NCBI RefSeq assembly: GCF_024622195.1
Contig: NZ_JANKBI010000016.1
Location: forward strand, 62,001-126,000
Direction of reading: 5' to 3'
From: Murimonas intestini
GTDB taxonomy: Bacteria; Bacillota; Clostridia; Lachnospirales; Lachnospiraceae
DNA length: 64,000 nucleotides
Part shown: piece after piece, positions 9,198 to 18,697 of the stretch
Numbering within the stretch: position 1 is the first letter of the stretch
Layout of the letters: every line of letters starts with the position of its first letter
Notes under the pieces: generated by a model
Databases searched by the model: none
The model's input: the letters and a program-made list of their open reading frames with translations, nothing else
Told to the model about the DNA's origin: nothing
Position numbers and translations under genes: made by a program

Positions 9198-9647
9198 ATG
9201 CAGATTTATGTGGATGCGGATGCCTGTCCGGTGGTGAGGCAGGTGGAGAGGACAGCAGAGAAGTATGGCATCAATGTGACGCTGCTCTGTGATACGAACC
9301 ATGTGCTTCAGTCTGATTACAGTGAGGTGAAGATCATTGGCGCAGGCGCGGATGCCGTTGATTTTGCACTCATCAACATGTGCAGGAAGGGAGATATCGT
9401 TGTGACCCAGGATTACGGGGTGGCAGCGATGGCCCTGGGCAGGGGGGCAGCCGCCATCCATCAGTCCGGGCGCTGGTATACGGATGAGAATATCAGCCAG
9501 CTGCTCATGGAGCGCCATCTGGCCAAACAGGCCAGACGCGCTTCCTCTAAAAATCATCTGAAAGGACCTGCTAAACGGACGAGGGAGGACGATGAGCGCT
9601 TTTTGGAGTCTTTTGAAAAGCTTGTGCAAAAGATGCAGCCCATGTGA
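9198..9647 (+). CDS. YaiI/YqxD family protein (DUF188)
   Basis: 149-residue cytosolic protein. The ATG at 9198 follows AAAAGGAGAAAGATT. The N-terminal YVDADACPV motif, the HVLQSDYSEVKIIGAG block and VVTQDYGVAAMALGRGA are diagnostic of the DUF188 family, a PIN-like fold. Biochemical role unknown, possibly a nuclease by fold. It has its own ribosome site and a short gap from the previous gene. Confidence 0.93.
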   Translation: MQIYVDADACPVVRQVERTAEKYGINVTLLCDTNHVLQSDYSEVKIIGAGADAVDFALINMCRKGDIVVTQDYGVAAMALGRGAAAIHQSGRWYTDENISQLLMERHLAKQARRASSKNHLKGPAKRTREDDERFLESFEKLVQKMQPM

Positions 9648-9659
9648 GGAACAGCTGTG

Positions 9660-9869
9660 TCAATCCATCGCCTGAGTCATTTCCAAATTCCAGGGTTTTT
9701 CCATTTCTATCAGTAATTTACATATCTTCTTAGGCAGGATGGGCCGGCGGGATCTGCGGGTATCCCGCTGCTTATGCTTGCAGAATACCCACATATCTTT
9801 GTAGCGTGAGATGATCACGGCAAACTTTATCTTTTCATTTTCCACAGTGTCATAAAAATTAACAGTCAA
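9660..9869 (-). pseudogene. NUDIX hydrolase remnant
   Basis: On the minus strand, TVENEKIKFAVIISRYKDMW followed by VFCKHKQRDT resembles the first beta-strands of NUDIX hydrolases (MutT-like). The expected GG(H)xExGE NUDIX box then does not follow; the frame runs into unrelated RRSRRPILPKK and stops. I read this as the 5' stub of a broken gene, explaining an otherwise empty 338-base gap between 9647 and 9985. The identification rests on about 35 residues. Confidence 0.5.
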
Positions 9870-9984
9870 ACAAAATGCAGATTACGTATGAAAAAATGCG
9901 TTTTGCGCAGGCGGTGTGCACAGGGCAGAATCATGTGGTAAACTTGTGTCATCTTAGATACATAAGAAACCAGGAGGGAAAGAA

Positions 9985-12900
9985 ATGAGGAACAAGAAAA
10001 TGGCAAACGCCATGCGAGGTGTTGCTTCTGTAACAGCATCCCTGCTTACTCTGTCAATCCTTGGCACAAGTATTGCGGATTCTTACAGAAAAAACCTTGA
10101 TGACGTACTCGGAACCACAAGCTATGTTATATCAAACGATAAGGACAATGCACGCTTTGTAAGTGATTATGGCACAATTGAGGAAATGGCGGCGGCAGCA
10201 AAAGACATTGCAGTGCGGGAAGGCGAAGAAGGAACTGTTATCATGAAAAATGATAATGATGTACTTCCTCTGAACACAGAAAGTGTCGCTCTGTTCGGCC
10301 TGGCGGCGTATGCCCCATATCCCTATAACGCCGGAGACTTAAGAGGCGGGAACGAGGACTCGGTTGATCTGCTTTTGGCACTGAAGGAGGCAGGAGTTCA
10401 GGTAAATGAGACAGTTGAAGAATTCTATGTTAACAAATTTTTGAATGCACATGAGGTGGTAACACAGAATCAGTGGACAGGAGCAGAAGAAGTTTCTATT
10501 GGATATGATAATATATACAACACTTCTGTGGGTGATATGGCAGATTTCGCCATCACTGAGATTCCCCCAGAAAAATATGAAGAGTTTGGCGCTCCTAAAG
10601 ACTGGAAGTCACAGATCGACAAAGACAGCACCACTGCCATCTGTGTCTTTGCCCGTCCTGGCGGGGAATCGAATACTTATGCACCCGGATCAGCAGTTAA
10701 TTTTGCAGGAGAAAAAACAGGTGAGGATCCTCTGGCATTATCTGAGGACGAGCTTGCAGTCATAGATGCGGCAAAAGAAACATGCTCTAAGGTTGTAGTT
10801 TTAATTAACTCCGGAAACGCCATGGAGATCAAAGAGATTGCCGAAGGCGGGGCACATGAGGTGGATGGTATTGCATACATCGGATGTATCAATGATTATC
10901 AGTGCACCGGTATCGCAAATGTACTTACAGGCAAGGTAAATGCTACGGGAGCTCTTACAGATACATATGTTGCAGACAGCGCCTCTATTCCGGCTGTACA
11001 GAACTTCGGCGGTGATTATTATGCAGATGCTGACATCGTTGCAGCAAATGCCAAGAATGGATACGATGACCGTTACCCGAAAACAGAGATCTCAAACGAA
11101 AGCGGCGCAAGTTCATTTGGCGGCGGAAGTGCAACCTACAGTGCAGGGCAGTACATAGTTGAAGCAGAAGGAATCTACGTGGGATATAAATACTATGAGA
11201 CGAGATATTTTGATTCTATTATGAATCCTTCTTCCAATGCTGCAGCTGTGACAGGAGCCACACAGGGAGATTCCTGGAATTACGGCGATGAAGTTGTATA
11301 TCCCTTTGGACATTCCATTTCTTATCTGGATTATGAGCAGACAGTTAAGAGTGTTGACGTGGATAAGTCTGAGGACGGGGAGATCACAGCAGTTATTGAA
11401 GTAAAGAACAATAGTGATAAGGACGGATATTTCCTCACACAGCTTTACGTTCAGCAGCCCTATACAGAATATGACAAAGAAAACAATGTGGAAAAATCAG
11501 CAGTTATGTTCCTGAATTCCGCAAAAGTAAATGTTGCGGCAGGCGCTTCAGAGGAAGTTACCATAACAGTTCCCACGAAGTATCTTGCAAGCTATGATTA
11601 CACAAACGCAAAGACATATATCCTTGATGAAGGAGATTATTACTTTACCGCCGCAGCCGGTTCTCATGAAGCAGTAAATAACTTCCTTGGAGCACAGGGC
11701 AAGACGGCAGCGGACGGCATGGATGCGGATGCTGCAGGTACAGCGGTCGTATGGAATGAAAATAAAGAGCTTGATACGGCAACATTTTCAATTTCCAACA
11801 ATACTAAGGTCACAAATGTTGCAGATGACGCGGATCTGAATTACTGGACTGGTGAGGACACAGTTACATATCTTTCCAGACAGGATTGGGATGCAACTTA
11901 TCCGATCAACTACAATACAGATGCAGAAATCAATCTTTCTGACAGTTCTAAAGCGGAAGAGTGGATTGCAGCCCTTCGCGGACGCCAGTATGTTATTAAG
12001 ACAGATGAGCCGGCAGAAGAGGGAAAAGACAACAACGTGCGGTTCAGCACACAGGATATTCAGTATGAACAGCTGGACAATATTGAAGATCCATATTGGG
12101 ATACCTTAGTTTCTTCTATTACTATTGACGAGGCTGTAGGAGCCGTGATCCACGGCGGAAGCCAGACAGATACACTTACAAACGTAGATAACCCTATCGT
12201 ACTTCAGAATGAGGGTGTCAATGGATTTACAACAGCATACAAAGATGAGGCAACAGGAAAAGAGTATCACTTCAATGTAAATTCCCAGACACTGCTGGGC
12301 TCCTCCTTTAACCCGCAGCTTGCATATGAGTGGGGAATCGTTGAAGGAAACTCAGGACTGTGGCTTGAGCGCTATGATTTATGGGGAACAGGACTTACAC
12401 AGAGAAGGACTCCTTACAACGGACGTAACTATGAGTATATTTCTGAGGACCCGATGCTGACAAACAGAATAGGATACGGCATTATAAAGGGATGTACAGA
12501 AAAAGGTATCTTAAACGGACCAAAGCATATTGGATTTAACGACCAGGAGCATAACCGCAATGGTGTGGCTGCTTATATGAATGAACAGAAATTCCGTGAG
12601 ACGGATCTGAGAGGTTTCCAGGGTGCACTGGAGGATGCTGACGGCCTGGCAGTAATGGTTGCCTTCAACCGTATAGGTGCGACAAACGCTTCCCACCATG
12701 TGGGAATGCTCAAGACCATCCTTCGTGAGGAATGGGGCTATACGGGTGTTATTTCGACAGATATGATGAACAATTCCTACTATTTTACGCCGGAATCTAT
12801 GATCATGGCTACGGTAACACAGGTTGCCGACTTCGGCGGCGATGACAATCATATTAATCTTGGCGACGGCGGTGTTGACTCCGTATGGCCATACATCTCA

Positions 12901-13134
12901 ATGGATACGGTGGAAAATGATGCCACACTTGTAAATCAGGCAAGAGAAAACCTGAAGTATCAGCTATATACCTTTGCCAACAGTGCGGTTATGAATGTAT
13001 CTACAGAAAGAGTTGATGTATGGTGGGATACAGCATTAAACGTGATTAAGATAATCAGCGGAATCCTCGCCGGTGCAGCTGTCCTTTGCTGGCTTGGTTT
13101 TACACTTGCCCCAAAGAAGAAAAAAGAAGATTAG
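9985..13134 (+). CDS. Membrane-anchored GH3 glycosidase with reversed domain order
   Basis: 1049 residues; AGGAGGGAAAGAA precedes the ATG. TM anchor at about residues 10-32. The usual GH3 C-terminal alpha/beta domain follows (EGTVIMKNDNDVLPL, about 65-370), then an Fn3-like segment (about 440-570). The TIM-barrel domain usually found at the N-terminus is last (about 735-985: GPKHIGFNDQEHN; GVISTDMM with candidate nucleophile Asp926). A second TM at about 1010-1032 ends in KKKKED. It probably cleaves beta-linked glucosides or related sugars outside the membrane. This order is known from some rumen GH3 beta-glucosidases. It is the first gene of the glycoside locus. Confidence 0.9.
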   Translation: MRNKKMANAMRGVASVTASLLTLSILGTSIADSYRKNLDDVLGTTSYVISNDKDNARFVSDYGTIEEMAAAAKDIAVREGEEGTVIMKNDNDVLPLNTESVALFGLAAYAPYPYNAGDLRGGNEDSVDLLLALKEAGVQVNETVEEFYVNKFLNAHEVVTQNQWTGAEEVSIGYDNIYNTSVGDMADFAITEIPPEKYEEFGAPKDWKSQIDKDSTTAICVFARPGGESNTYAPGSAVNFAGEKTGEDPLALSEDELAVIDAAKETCSKVVVLINSGNAMEIKEIAEGGAHEVDGIAYIGCINDYQCTGIANVLTGKVNATGALTDTYVADSASIPAVQNFGGDYYADADIVAANAKNGYDDRYPKTEISNESGASSFGGGSATYSAGQYIVEAEGIYVGYKYYETRYFDSIMNPSSNAAAVTGATQGDSWNYGDEVVYPFGHSISYLDYEQTVKSVDVDKSEDGEITAVIEVKNNSDKDGYFLTQLYVQQPYTEYDKENNVEKSAVMFLNSAKVNVAAGASEEVTITVPTKYLASYDYTNAKTYILDEGDYYFTAAAGSHEAVNNFLGAQGKTAADGMDADAAGTAVVWNENKELDTATFSISNNTKVTNVADDADLNYWTGEDTVTYLSRQDWDATYPINYNTDAEINLSDSSKAEEWIAALRGRQYVIKTDEPAEEGKDNNVRFSTQDIQYEQLDNIEDPYWDTLVSSITIDEAVGAVIHGGSQTDTLTNVDNPIVLQNEGVNGFTTAYKDEATGKEYHFNVNSQTLLGSSFNPQLAYEWGIVEGNSGLWLERYDLWGTGLTQRRTPYNGRNYEYISEDPMLTNRIGYGIIKGCTEKGILNGPKHIGFNDQEHNRNGVAAYMNEQKFRETDLRGFQGALEDADGLAVMVAFNRIGATNASHHVGMLKTILREEWGYTGVISTDMMNNSYYFTPESMIMATVTQVADFGGDDNHINLGDGGVDSVWPYISMDTVENDATLVNQARENLKYQLYTFANSAVMNVSTERVDVWWDTALNVIKIISGILAGAAVLCWLGFTLAPKKKKED

Positions 13135-13152
13135 AGCAGGGCATACCATTAT

Positions 13153-13169
13153 GCCCCCCAAAGGGGGGC
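13153..13169 (+). other. Short GC hairpin between GH3 and 4-TM gene
   Basis: GCCCCCC-AAA-GGGGGGC is a perfect 7-bp stem just before the ribosome site of 13185. There is no T-run, so it more likely tunes mRNA processing or translation than terminates. Confidence 0.45.
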
Positions 13170-13184
13170 GAGAAGGAGGAAAAT

Positions 13185-13664
13185 ATGAACTTGATTAAGA
13201 AACAGACAGCGGGAAGCTGGATCACTTTAATAACACTGGTCCTGGCTGTTGTGTCATTAATTGTATATAACGTAAATGTAAATGGTGAAGGATATTTTCA
13301 GAACAGCACAGTGCCCAAAGCAGTTACTTACATGATCGTAACTATTGTCTTACTGGCAGTTATAGTTATTCTGGCACAGGTGAATATGAAGGGGATCGCC
13401 GGGCTGGTCCTGGACCTTGCGGCAGGCGCAGTAAAGATCGCAGCTCCGGCAGCGGCAGTGGCGGCAGCTATGACACTTGTCTCCAGCAGAATAGAGGGAT
13501 TTGCTTTCATCTATATGTCAAATGAAGAGGTTTTGCATGAGGTGCAGACAGCAGCAAATCTTTCTTCTGCACACGGGGCAATTGCAAACATCGTCCTGCT
13601 GGCTGCAGCAGCAGTATTCGGGATGGCGGCAGCGTTTTTCAGCCTCAAAAAAGAGGAAGCATAG
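13185..13664 (+). CDS. Four-helix membrane protein linked to GH3
   Basis: 159 residues from the ATG at 13185 (AGAAGGAGGAAAAT upstream); in-frame codons back to 13086 overlap the GH3 gene and are not used. There are four hydrophobic segments, at about 13-32, 47-66, 73-97 and 133-153, with an external loop between helices 3 and 4 and a charged KKEEA end. No known family. Its position directly after the anchored GH3 suggests it helps hold, export or couple that enzyme. Confidence 0.8.
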   Translation: MNLIKKQTAGSWITLITLVLAVVSLIVYNVNVNGEGYFQNSTVPKAVTYMIVTIVLLAVIVILAQVNMKGIAGLVLDLAAGAVKIAAPAAAVAAAMTLVSSRIEGFAFIYMSNEEVLHEVQTAANLSSAHGAIANIVLLAAAAVFGMAAAFFSLKKEEA

Positions 13665-13709
13665 CAGATATTATTCACAGTACACACCAATGTTCTGGGG
13701 TAGGAAAAT

Positions 13710-16106
13710 ATGAAAAAACTGGATTTTAACAATGACTGGTATTATAAACGTTTAAATGAATCGGGAACAGGCAGAAAGGTGACTGTTCCCCACGATGCAA
13801 TGTGCGCTGAAAGGCGTTCAGAGCAGAGCAGGGGGCAGCATAACATCGGCTGGTTTGAGAGCTTTGATTATGTGTACTGGAAGCATTTTTCAGTGCCCGC
13901 AGAATATGAGAACGGGGAAGTACTCCTGGAATTTGAGGGTGTTTACCATAATGCAGAGGTCTATATCAACGGGAAAAAAGCAGGATACAGGCCATATGGA
14001 TATACAAATTTTTATGTGGACATAGCACCCTTTCTTGAATTCGGGCAGGATAATGAAATCCGTGTGATCGCAAGAAATGCAGACCAGCCTAACAGCCGCT
14101 GGTATACAGGCTCAGGGGTATACAGGCCGGTGTGGATGTATGTGGCAGAGGATATGTATATTCCTGTCAACGGAGTAAAAATCCGCACAACAGGATATAG
14201 CAGGAAAGAAAAAACAGCCCGGGTCGAGATTAAAGCAGCCACCTCTCTGCCGGGTGAGCCTGAAATCACAATCCTGGACCCGGACGGCAGGGTGGCTGCC
14301 GAAGGACACCACCACATTTTCCAGGCAGAGATATCAGATGCAAAGCTCTGGAGCACGGAAACACCGTACCTGTACACTTGTGTTGTTAAATTCGGCAGGG
14401 ATGAGGTGAGGGAACAATTTGGCATCCGTATGCTCCGGTGGGACGGGCAGGACGGCATCACTATAAATGGTGAGCATGTGATCCTGAAGGGAGCCTGCAT
14501 CCACCATGATAATGGCGTTCTGGGAGCATGTGCTTTCCCGGAAGCGGAGGAGCGCAAGATCCGTATCCTGAAGGAAAACGGCTACAATGCCATCCGAAGC
14601 GCACATAATCCATGTTCAAAAGCATTGCTGGAGACCTGTGACAGGCTTGGGATGCTGGTTATGGATGAGTATACGGATATGTGGTATATCCACAAAAACG
14701 AATATGACTATGCAGCATACATGCAGGACTGGTGGAAGCAGGATCTGAAGGATATGGTGGAAAAGGATTATAATCACCCCAGTGTCATCATGTATTCTAC
14801 CGGAAATGAAGTGGCTGAAACAGGCCAGAAAAAGGGAATACAGCTCACCGGGCAGATGACCAGGTATCTGCATTCTTTAGATAAGGGACGCCCGGTAACA
14901 TGCGGGATCAATATCTTCTTTAATTTTCTGTATTCTATGGGACTGGGAGTCTACAGCGATGACAAGGCCAGAAAAGAGGCGGAGAGCGCTGCTGCGGAAA
15001 AAGCCAGGAAGAAAACCGTGGGAAGCGAATTCTATAATACCATGGCCGGACTTCTGGGAGACAAGGCAATGAAGATTGGGGCCACCCTGCATATGTGCGA
15101 TGTAAAGACAAGAGATGCATATGCAAATATGGATGTGGCCGGATATAATTATGGTATATTCCGCTACAGGCATGACCTGAAAAAATATCCGGAGCGGCTG
15201 ATTTTGGGAAGCGAGACTTTTTGCAGGGATGCGTATGATTTCTATGAACTGGCTAAGCGTGAACCAAGGATTGTGGGGGATTTCGTCTGGGCAGGGATGG
15301 ATTACATGGGAGAAGCCGGGATCGGGGCATGGGAGTACGACGATTATGCTCCGGCTGACGGCGAAAGCTGGGGATGGCTTACAGCAGGAAGCGGCCGGAT
15401 CAATATACTGGGCTTTCCCAATGGTGAGGCAGCCTACACAAGAGTCGCCCTGGAAAAAGAAAAAGGACCTCTTATTGCAGTGAAGCCGGTTTACCAGAGA
15501 GGGAAACATTCCCCCTCGGCATGGAAGATGACAGACGCCATGGAAAGCTGGACATGGCCGGGATGTGAGGGCATGAAGGCAGCAGTTGAGGTATATGCAA
15601 GAGCGTCTCAGGTGGCATTATATATAAACGGAAAATGTGCAGGCAAAAAGAAACTGAAAAAAAGCTGCAGCACAACTTTCCGGATCCCATACCAGAAGGG
15701 GAAATTGACAGCCGTGGCATATGACGAAAATGGGAAAATAACTGGAAAGCACTCTCTGTGTACTGCGGCAGATGATACAAAGCTGTCTGTGCTGCCGGAG
15801 CAGGAGAAAATACATGCGGGCGGCCTGGGATTTATACAGCTGCGATACACGGACTTAAAAGGCATCTGGAAGCCAATGGAAAAGCATCATATAAAGGTCA
15901 CAGTGGAAAACGGGACTCTGGAAGGGCTTGGAAATGCATGCTCTTATAATGAAGACGGTTATTGGAAGAACAACACAAAGACTTATTATGGCGAGGCGCT
16001 TGCAGTTATCCGCGCCGGTCAAAATGGAAGAGTAAAGGTAACAGTAACGGATAAAAACGGGGAATACAGTCTGGAGCTCCCCATTGTGGATAAAGGAAGG
16101 GATTGA
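13710..16106 (+). CDS. Glycoside hydrolase family 2 (beta-galactosidase-like)
   Basis: 798 residues, no signal peptide, so cytosolic. In order: sugar-binding jelly roll (about 1-150, GWFESFDYVYWKHF), immunoglobulin-like GH2 domain (about 155-240), TIM barrel (about 245-540), and C-terminal beta domains. The acid/base is probably Glu367 in STGNEVAE, and Glu502 in GSETF is the candidate nucleophile. GH2 members release beta-galactose, beta-glucuronate or beta-mannose; I cannot choose from motifs alone. Its stop overlaps the reading frame of the GH78 gene. Confidence 0.9.
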   Translation: MKKLDFNNDWYYKRLNESGTGRKVTVPHDAMCAERRSEQSRGQHNIGWFESFDYVYWKHFSVPAEYENGEVLLEFEGVYHNAEVYINGKKAGYRPYGYTNFYVDIAPFLEFGQDNEIRVIARNADQPNSRWYTGSGVYRPVWMYVAEDMYIPVNGVKIRTTGYSRKEKTARVEIKAATSLPGEPEITILDPDGRVAAEGHHHIFQAEISDAKLWSTETPYLYTCVVKFGRDEVREQFGIRMLRWDGQDGITINGEHVILKGACIHHDNGVLGACAFPEAEERKIRILKENGYNAIRSAHNPCSKALLETCDRLGMLVMDEYTDMWYIHKNEYDYAAYMQDWWKQDLKDMVEKDYNHPSVIMYSTGNEVAETGQKKGIQLTGQMTRYLHSLDKGRPVTCGINIFFNFLYSMGLGVYSDDKARKEAESAAAEKARKKTVGSEFYNTMAGLLGDKAMKIGATLHMCDVKTRDAYANMDVAGYNYGIFRYRHDLKKYPERLILGSETFCRDAYDFYELAKREPRIVGDFVWAGMDYMGEAGIGAWEYDDYAPADGESWGWLTAGSGRINILGFPNGEAAYTRVALEKEKGPLIAVKPVYQRGKHSPSAWKMTDAMESWTWPGCEGMKAAVEVYARASQVALYINGKCAGKKKLKKSCSTTFRIPYQKGKLTAVAYDENGKITGKHSLCTAADDTKLSVLPEQEKIHAGGLGFIQLRYTDLKGIWKPMEKHHIKVTVENGTLEGLGNACSYNEDGYWKNNTKTYYGEALAVIRAGQNGRVKVTVTDKNGEYSLELPIVDKGRD

Positions 16107-16114
16107 GAAGCTTT

Positions 16115-18694
16115 ATGCTGAAGGTCAGAAAATTTACATGTGAAAATTTGACATATGGCTGTGTCACAGATGAGCCGCATCCATGCTTCTCCTTTTCTGT
16201 GGATAGTGACAGGCAGGGGGCAAAGCTAGAGAAAGCTGTTCTTACTGTAGGGAACTGGTCCACGGAAACCACCCGGCAGATTGCAGTTCCATATGCCGGG
16301 GAAGAATTACAGCCCTTTACCACATATGAGGCGCTGCTTGAGGTCCGGGATGACGCCGGGGAAACAGCCCACAGCCGGATAAGCTTTGAGACAGGAAGGA
16401 TGGATACCCCCTGGAAGGCCAGATGGATTACAGACGGCAGTTATACTTTTACAGAAAAGAAGGTATCTCCTGTCCCCATGAATTTCCGTTACAGGTTCAA
16501 AACTGATAAAAAAGTAAAGAGCGCAAGAATTTATGCCACAGCCATGGGAATATATGAGATCCTCCTGAATGGAGAAAAGGTGGGGGATGAATACTTTGCG
16601 CCGGGCTTTACTTCCTATAAAACAAGGCTTCAGTACCAGACATATGACGTTACTTCGCATATTACCAGGGAAAATGAACTGAATGTGGTGGCAGGCGGCG
16701 GCTGGGCTGTGGGTTCCTTTGTATTTACAAGAAAGAACCGTATCAGCGCAGACCGCCAGGCTCTCCTGCTGGAGCTTCGTATCACATATGCAGACGGCAG
16801 TGTGTCCGTGACAGGGACAGATACAAACTGGGAAGTGACAGAAGAAGGAAATTACAGGGAAGCAGATATTTATGATGGTGAGACATATGACGCAACAGTC
16901 TGCCTGGATAAAATAAACTGGAGAAAAGCAGCTCTTGAGAAGTTAAAGATCAGGCCCAGGATCTTTGCAGCCTCCGGCGCTCCGGTGAGGGCACACGAAA
17001 CTCTGTTTCCCAAAAGCTGCTCCAGGACAGTGAAGGGGCTGGTCTACGATTTCGGACAGAACTTTGCAGGAGTGGTGGAGCTTTCAATTCGGGCAAAAAA
17101 AGGACAGAAGATCATTGTAAGCCATGCAGAGATACTGAATCCTGACGGCACCTTAAACACAGATTTTTTAAGGACTGCAACTGCGAGGGCCACCTATATC
17201 TGCAGGGAGGGAGTACAGAAATACTCCCCGAAGCTTACTTACATGGGATTCAGATATATCTGCATCGAAGGGATCGCCCAGGAGGATGTGGAGGTTTCTG
17301 CAAAAGCTCTATATTCTGATGTGGAGGAGCAGGGAACATTTTGTTGTTCTTCTTCAAAGCTGAACAGGCTGCAGAGCAATATTACATGGAGTGCAAAGTC
17401 AAACTTTATGGATATTCCTACAGACTGTCCCCAGAGAGATGAGAGAATGGGCTGGACAGGGGATATAGCTGTTTTTGCGCCCACTGCATGCTGGAATTTT
17501 AATATGAGCCGTTTTCTGGATAAATGGCTTTCCGATATGGAGGCAGAGCAGCTTCCCACAGGGGGAATCCCCAATACTATTCCTGCCCAGGGCTATGGCT
17601 TTCCTGCAACTATGCCGGCAATGGCCATTGAATTCTGGGGAGATGCATGTATTTTAGTTCCATGGGCGCTGTATCAGGCAGAAGGTGATAAGCATGTTCT
17701 GGAAAAATATTATCCTATGATGAAAAAGTACGTGGACGCGTGCAGATTCTGGGCAGGTTTATTCAGCGCCGGAAAACACAGATACATTTGGAATACTCCT
17801 TCCATGCTCCATTTTGGGGACTGGGTGGCGCCTGATGTGCCGCAGATGTCCCAGTGGCAGAAACGCAGCAAATGGACGGCAACGGCAAGCCTCTGCAATA
17901 CAAGCGGTATTCTCTCAGACATTGCAGAGATTCTGGGAATGGGGCAGGATGCGGAGAAATACAGGAAGATCAGTAAAAGAACAGCAGATGCATACTGCAG
18001 CATTCTGACAGACGGAAATGGAAAATTAAAAGAAGAATTTCAGACAGCCTATGTACTTCCGTTATATTTCGGGATGTTTGACGGCCCGGCAAAAGAAAAG
18101 GCCGTTGATAATCTGGTGAGGCTGGTAAAGAAAAATGACTATTGCATCGGGACAGGTTTTCCGGGAACGCCTTATATTTTGTTTGCGCTGGCTGACAATG
18201 GGAGGGCAGACGAGGCGTACCGGATGCTGCTAAATGAGAAGTGTCCTTCCTGGCTGTATGAGGTAAAATGCGGAGCGACTACCATTTGGGAGCGCTGGGA
18301 CGGCCTGGATGAAAAGGGTGTATGCCCCATTGGAGATGACGGGACTGACCAGATGATTTCTTATAATCATTATGCCAGCGGTGCTGTGGGAGACTTTCTC
18401 TACAGGCGGGTAGCTGGAATAGAGGCCCGGAAACCAGGTTATAAGCGCTTTAAAATAGAACCGGTACCAGGTGATGGGCTTACCTTTGCAAAAGGGAGCG
18501 TGGAGACGCCCTATGGGCGGATCGTTTCGGAATGGAAAAGGGAAGGTGATAAGTTCACTGTCCATGCAGAGGTGCCGGTGGGGAGCCAGTGTACCTTAAA
18601 GCTGCCGGATGGAACAGCCGAAATACTGGAGAGCGGCAGATATGAGAGACACTGCAGGCTTACAGGAACAGACAGGCAAGAAAGGGAGAGATAA
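16115..18694 (+). CDS. Alpha-L-rhamnosidase, GH78
   Basis: 859 residues from the ATG at 16115; a TTG at 16103 in frame overlaps the GH2 stop and is a possible alternative. No signal peptide. The N-terminal beta domains include DFGQNFAGVVELSI; the (alpha/alpha)6 barrel carries DIPTDCPQRDERMGWTGD, which supplies catalytic and binding acids, and TIWERWDG with the second catalytic Glu. It removes terminal alpha-L-rhamnose from plant glycosides or polysaccharide fragments. It lies between GH2 and a sugar symporter, pointing to intracellular processing of imported rhamnosides. Confidence 0.93.
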   Translation: MLKVRKFTCENLTYGCVTDEPHPCFSFSVDSDRQGAKLEKAVLTVGNWSTETTRQIAVPYAGEELQPFTTYEALLEVRDDAGETAHSRISFETGRMDTPWKARWITDGSYTFTEKKVSPVPMNFRYRFKTDKKVKSARIYATAMGIYEILLNGEKVGDEYFAPGFTSYKTRLQYQTYDVTSHITRENELNVVAGGGWAVGSFVFTRKNRISADRQALLLELRITYADGSVSVTGTDTNWEVTEEGNYREADIYDGETYDATVCLDKINWRKAALEKLKIRPRIFAASGAPVRAHETLFPKSCSRTVKGLVYDFGQNFAGVVELSIRAKKGQKIIVSHAEILNPDGTLNTDFLRTATARATYICREGVQKYSPKLTYMGFRYICIEGIAQEDVEVSAKALYSDVEEQGTFCCSSSKLNRLQSNITWSAKSNFMDIPTDCPQRDERMGWTGDIAVFAPTACWNFNMSRFLDKWLSDMEAEQLPTGGIPNTIPAQGYGFPATMPAMAIEFWGDACILVPWALYQAEGDKHVLEKYYPMMKKYVDACRFWAGLFSAGKHRYIWNTPSMLHFGDWVAPDVPQMSQWQKRSKWTATASLCNTSGILSDIAEILGMGQDAEKYRKISKRTADAYCSILTDGNGKLKEEFQTAYVLPLYFGMFDGPAKEKAVDNLVRLVKKNDYCIGTGFPGTPYILFALADNGRADEAYRMLLNEKCPSWLYEVKCGATTIWERWDGLDEKGVCPIGDDGTDQMISYNHYASGAVGDFLYRRVAGIEARKPGYKRFKIEPVPGDGLTFAKGSVETPYGRIVSEWKREGDKFTVHAEVPVGSQCTLKLPDGTAEILESGRYERHCRLTGTDRQERER

Positions 18695-18697
18695 GCA

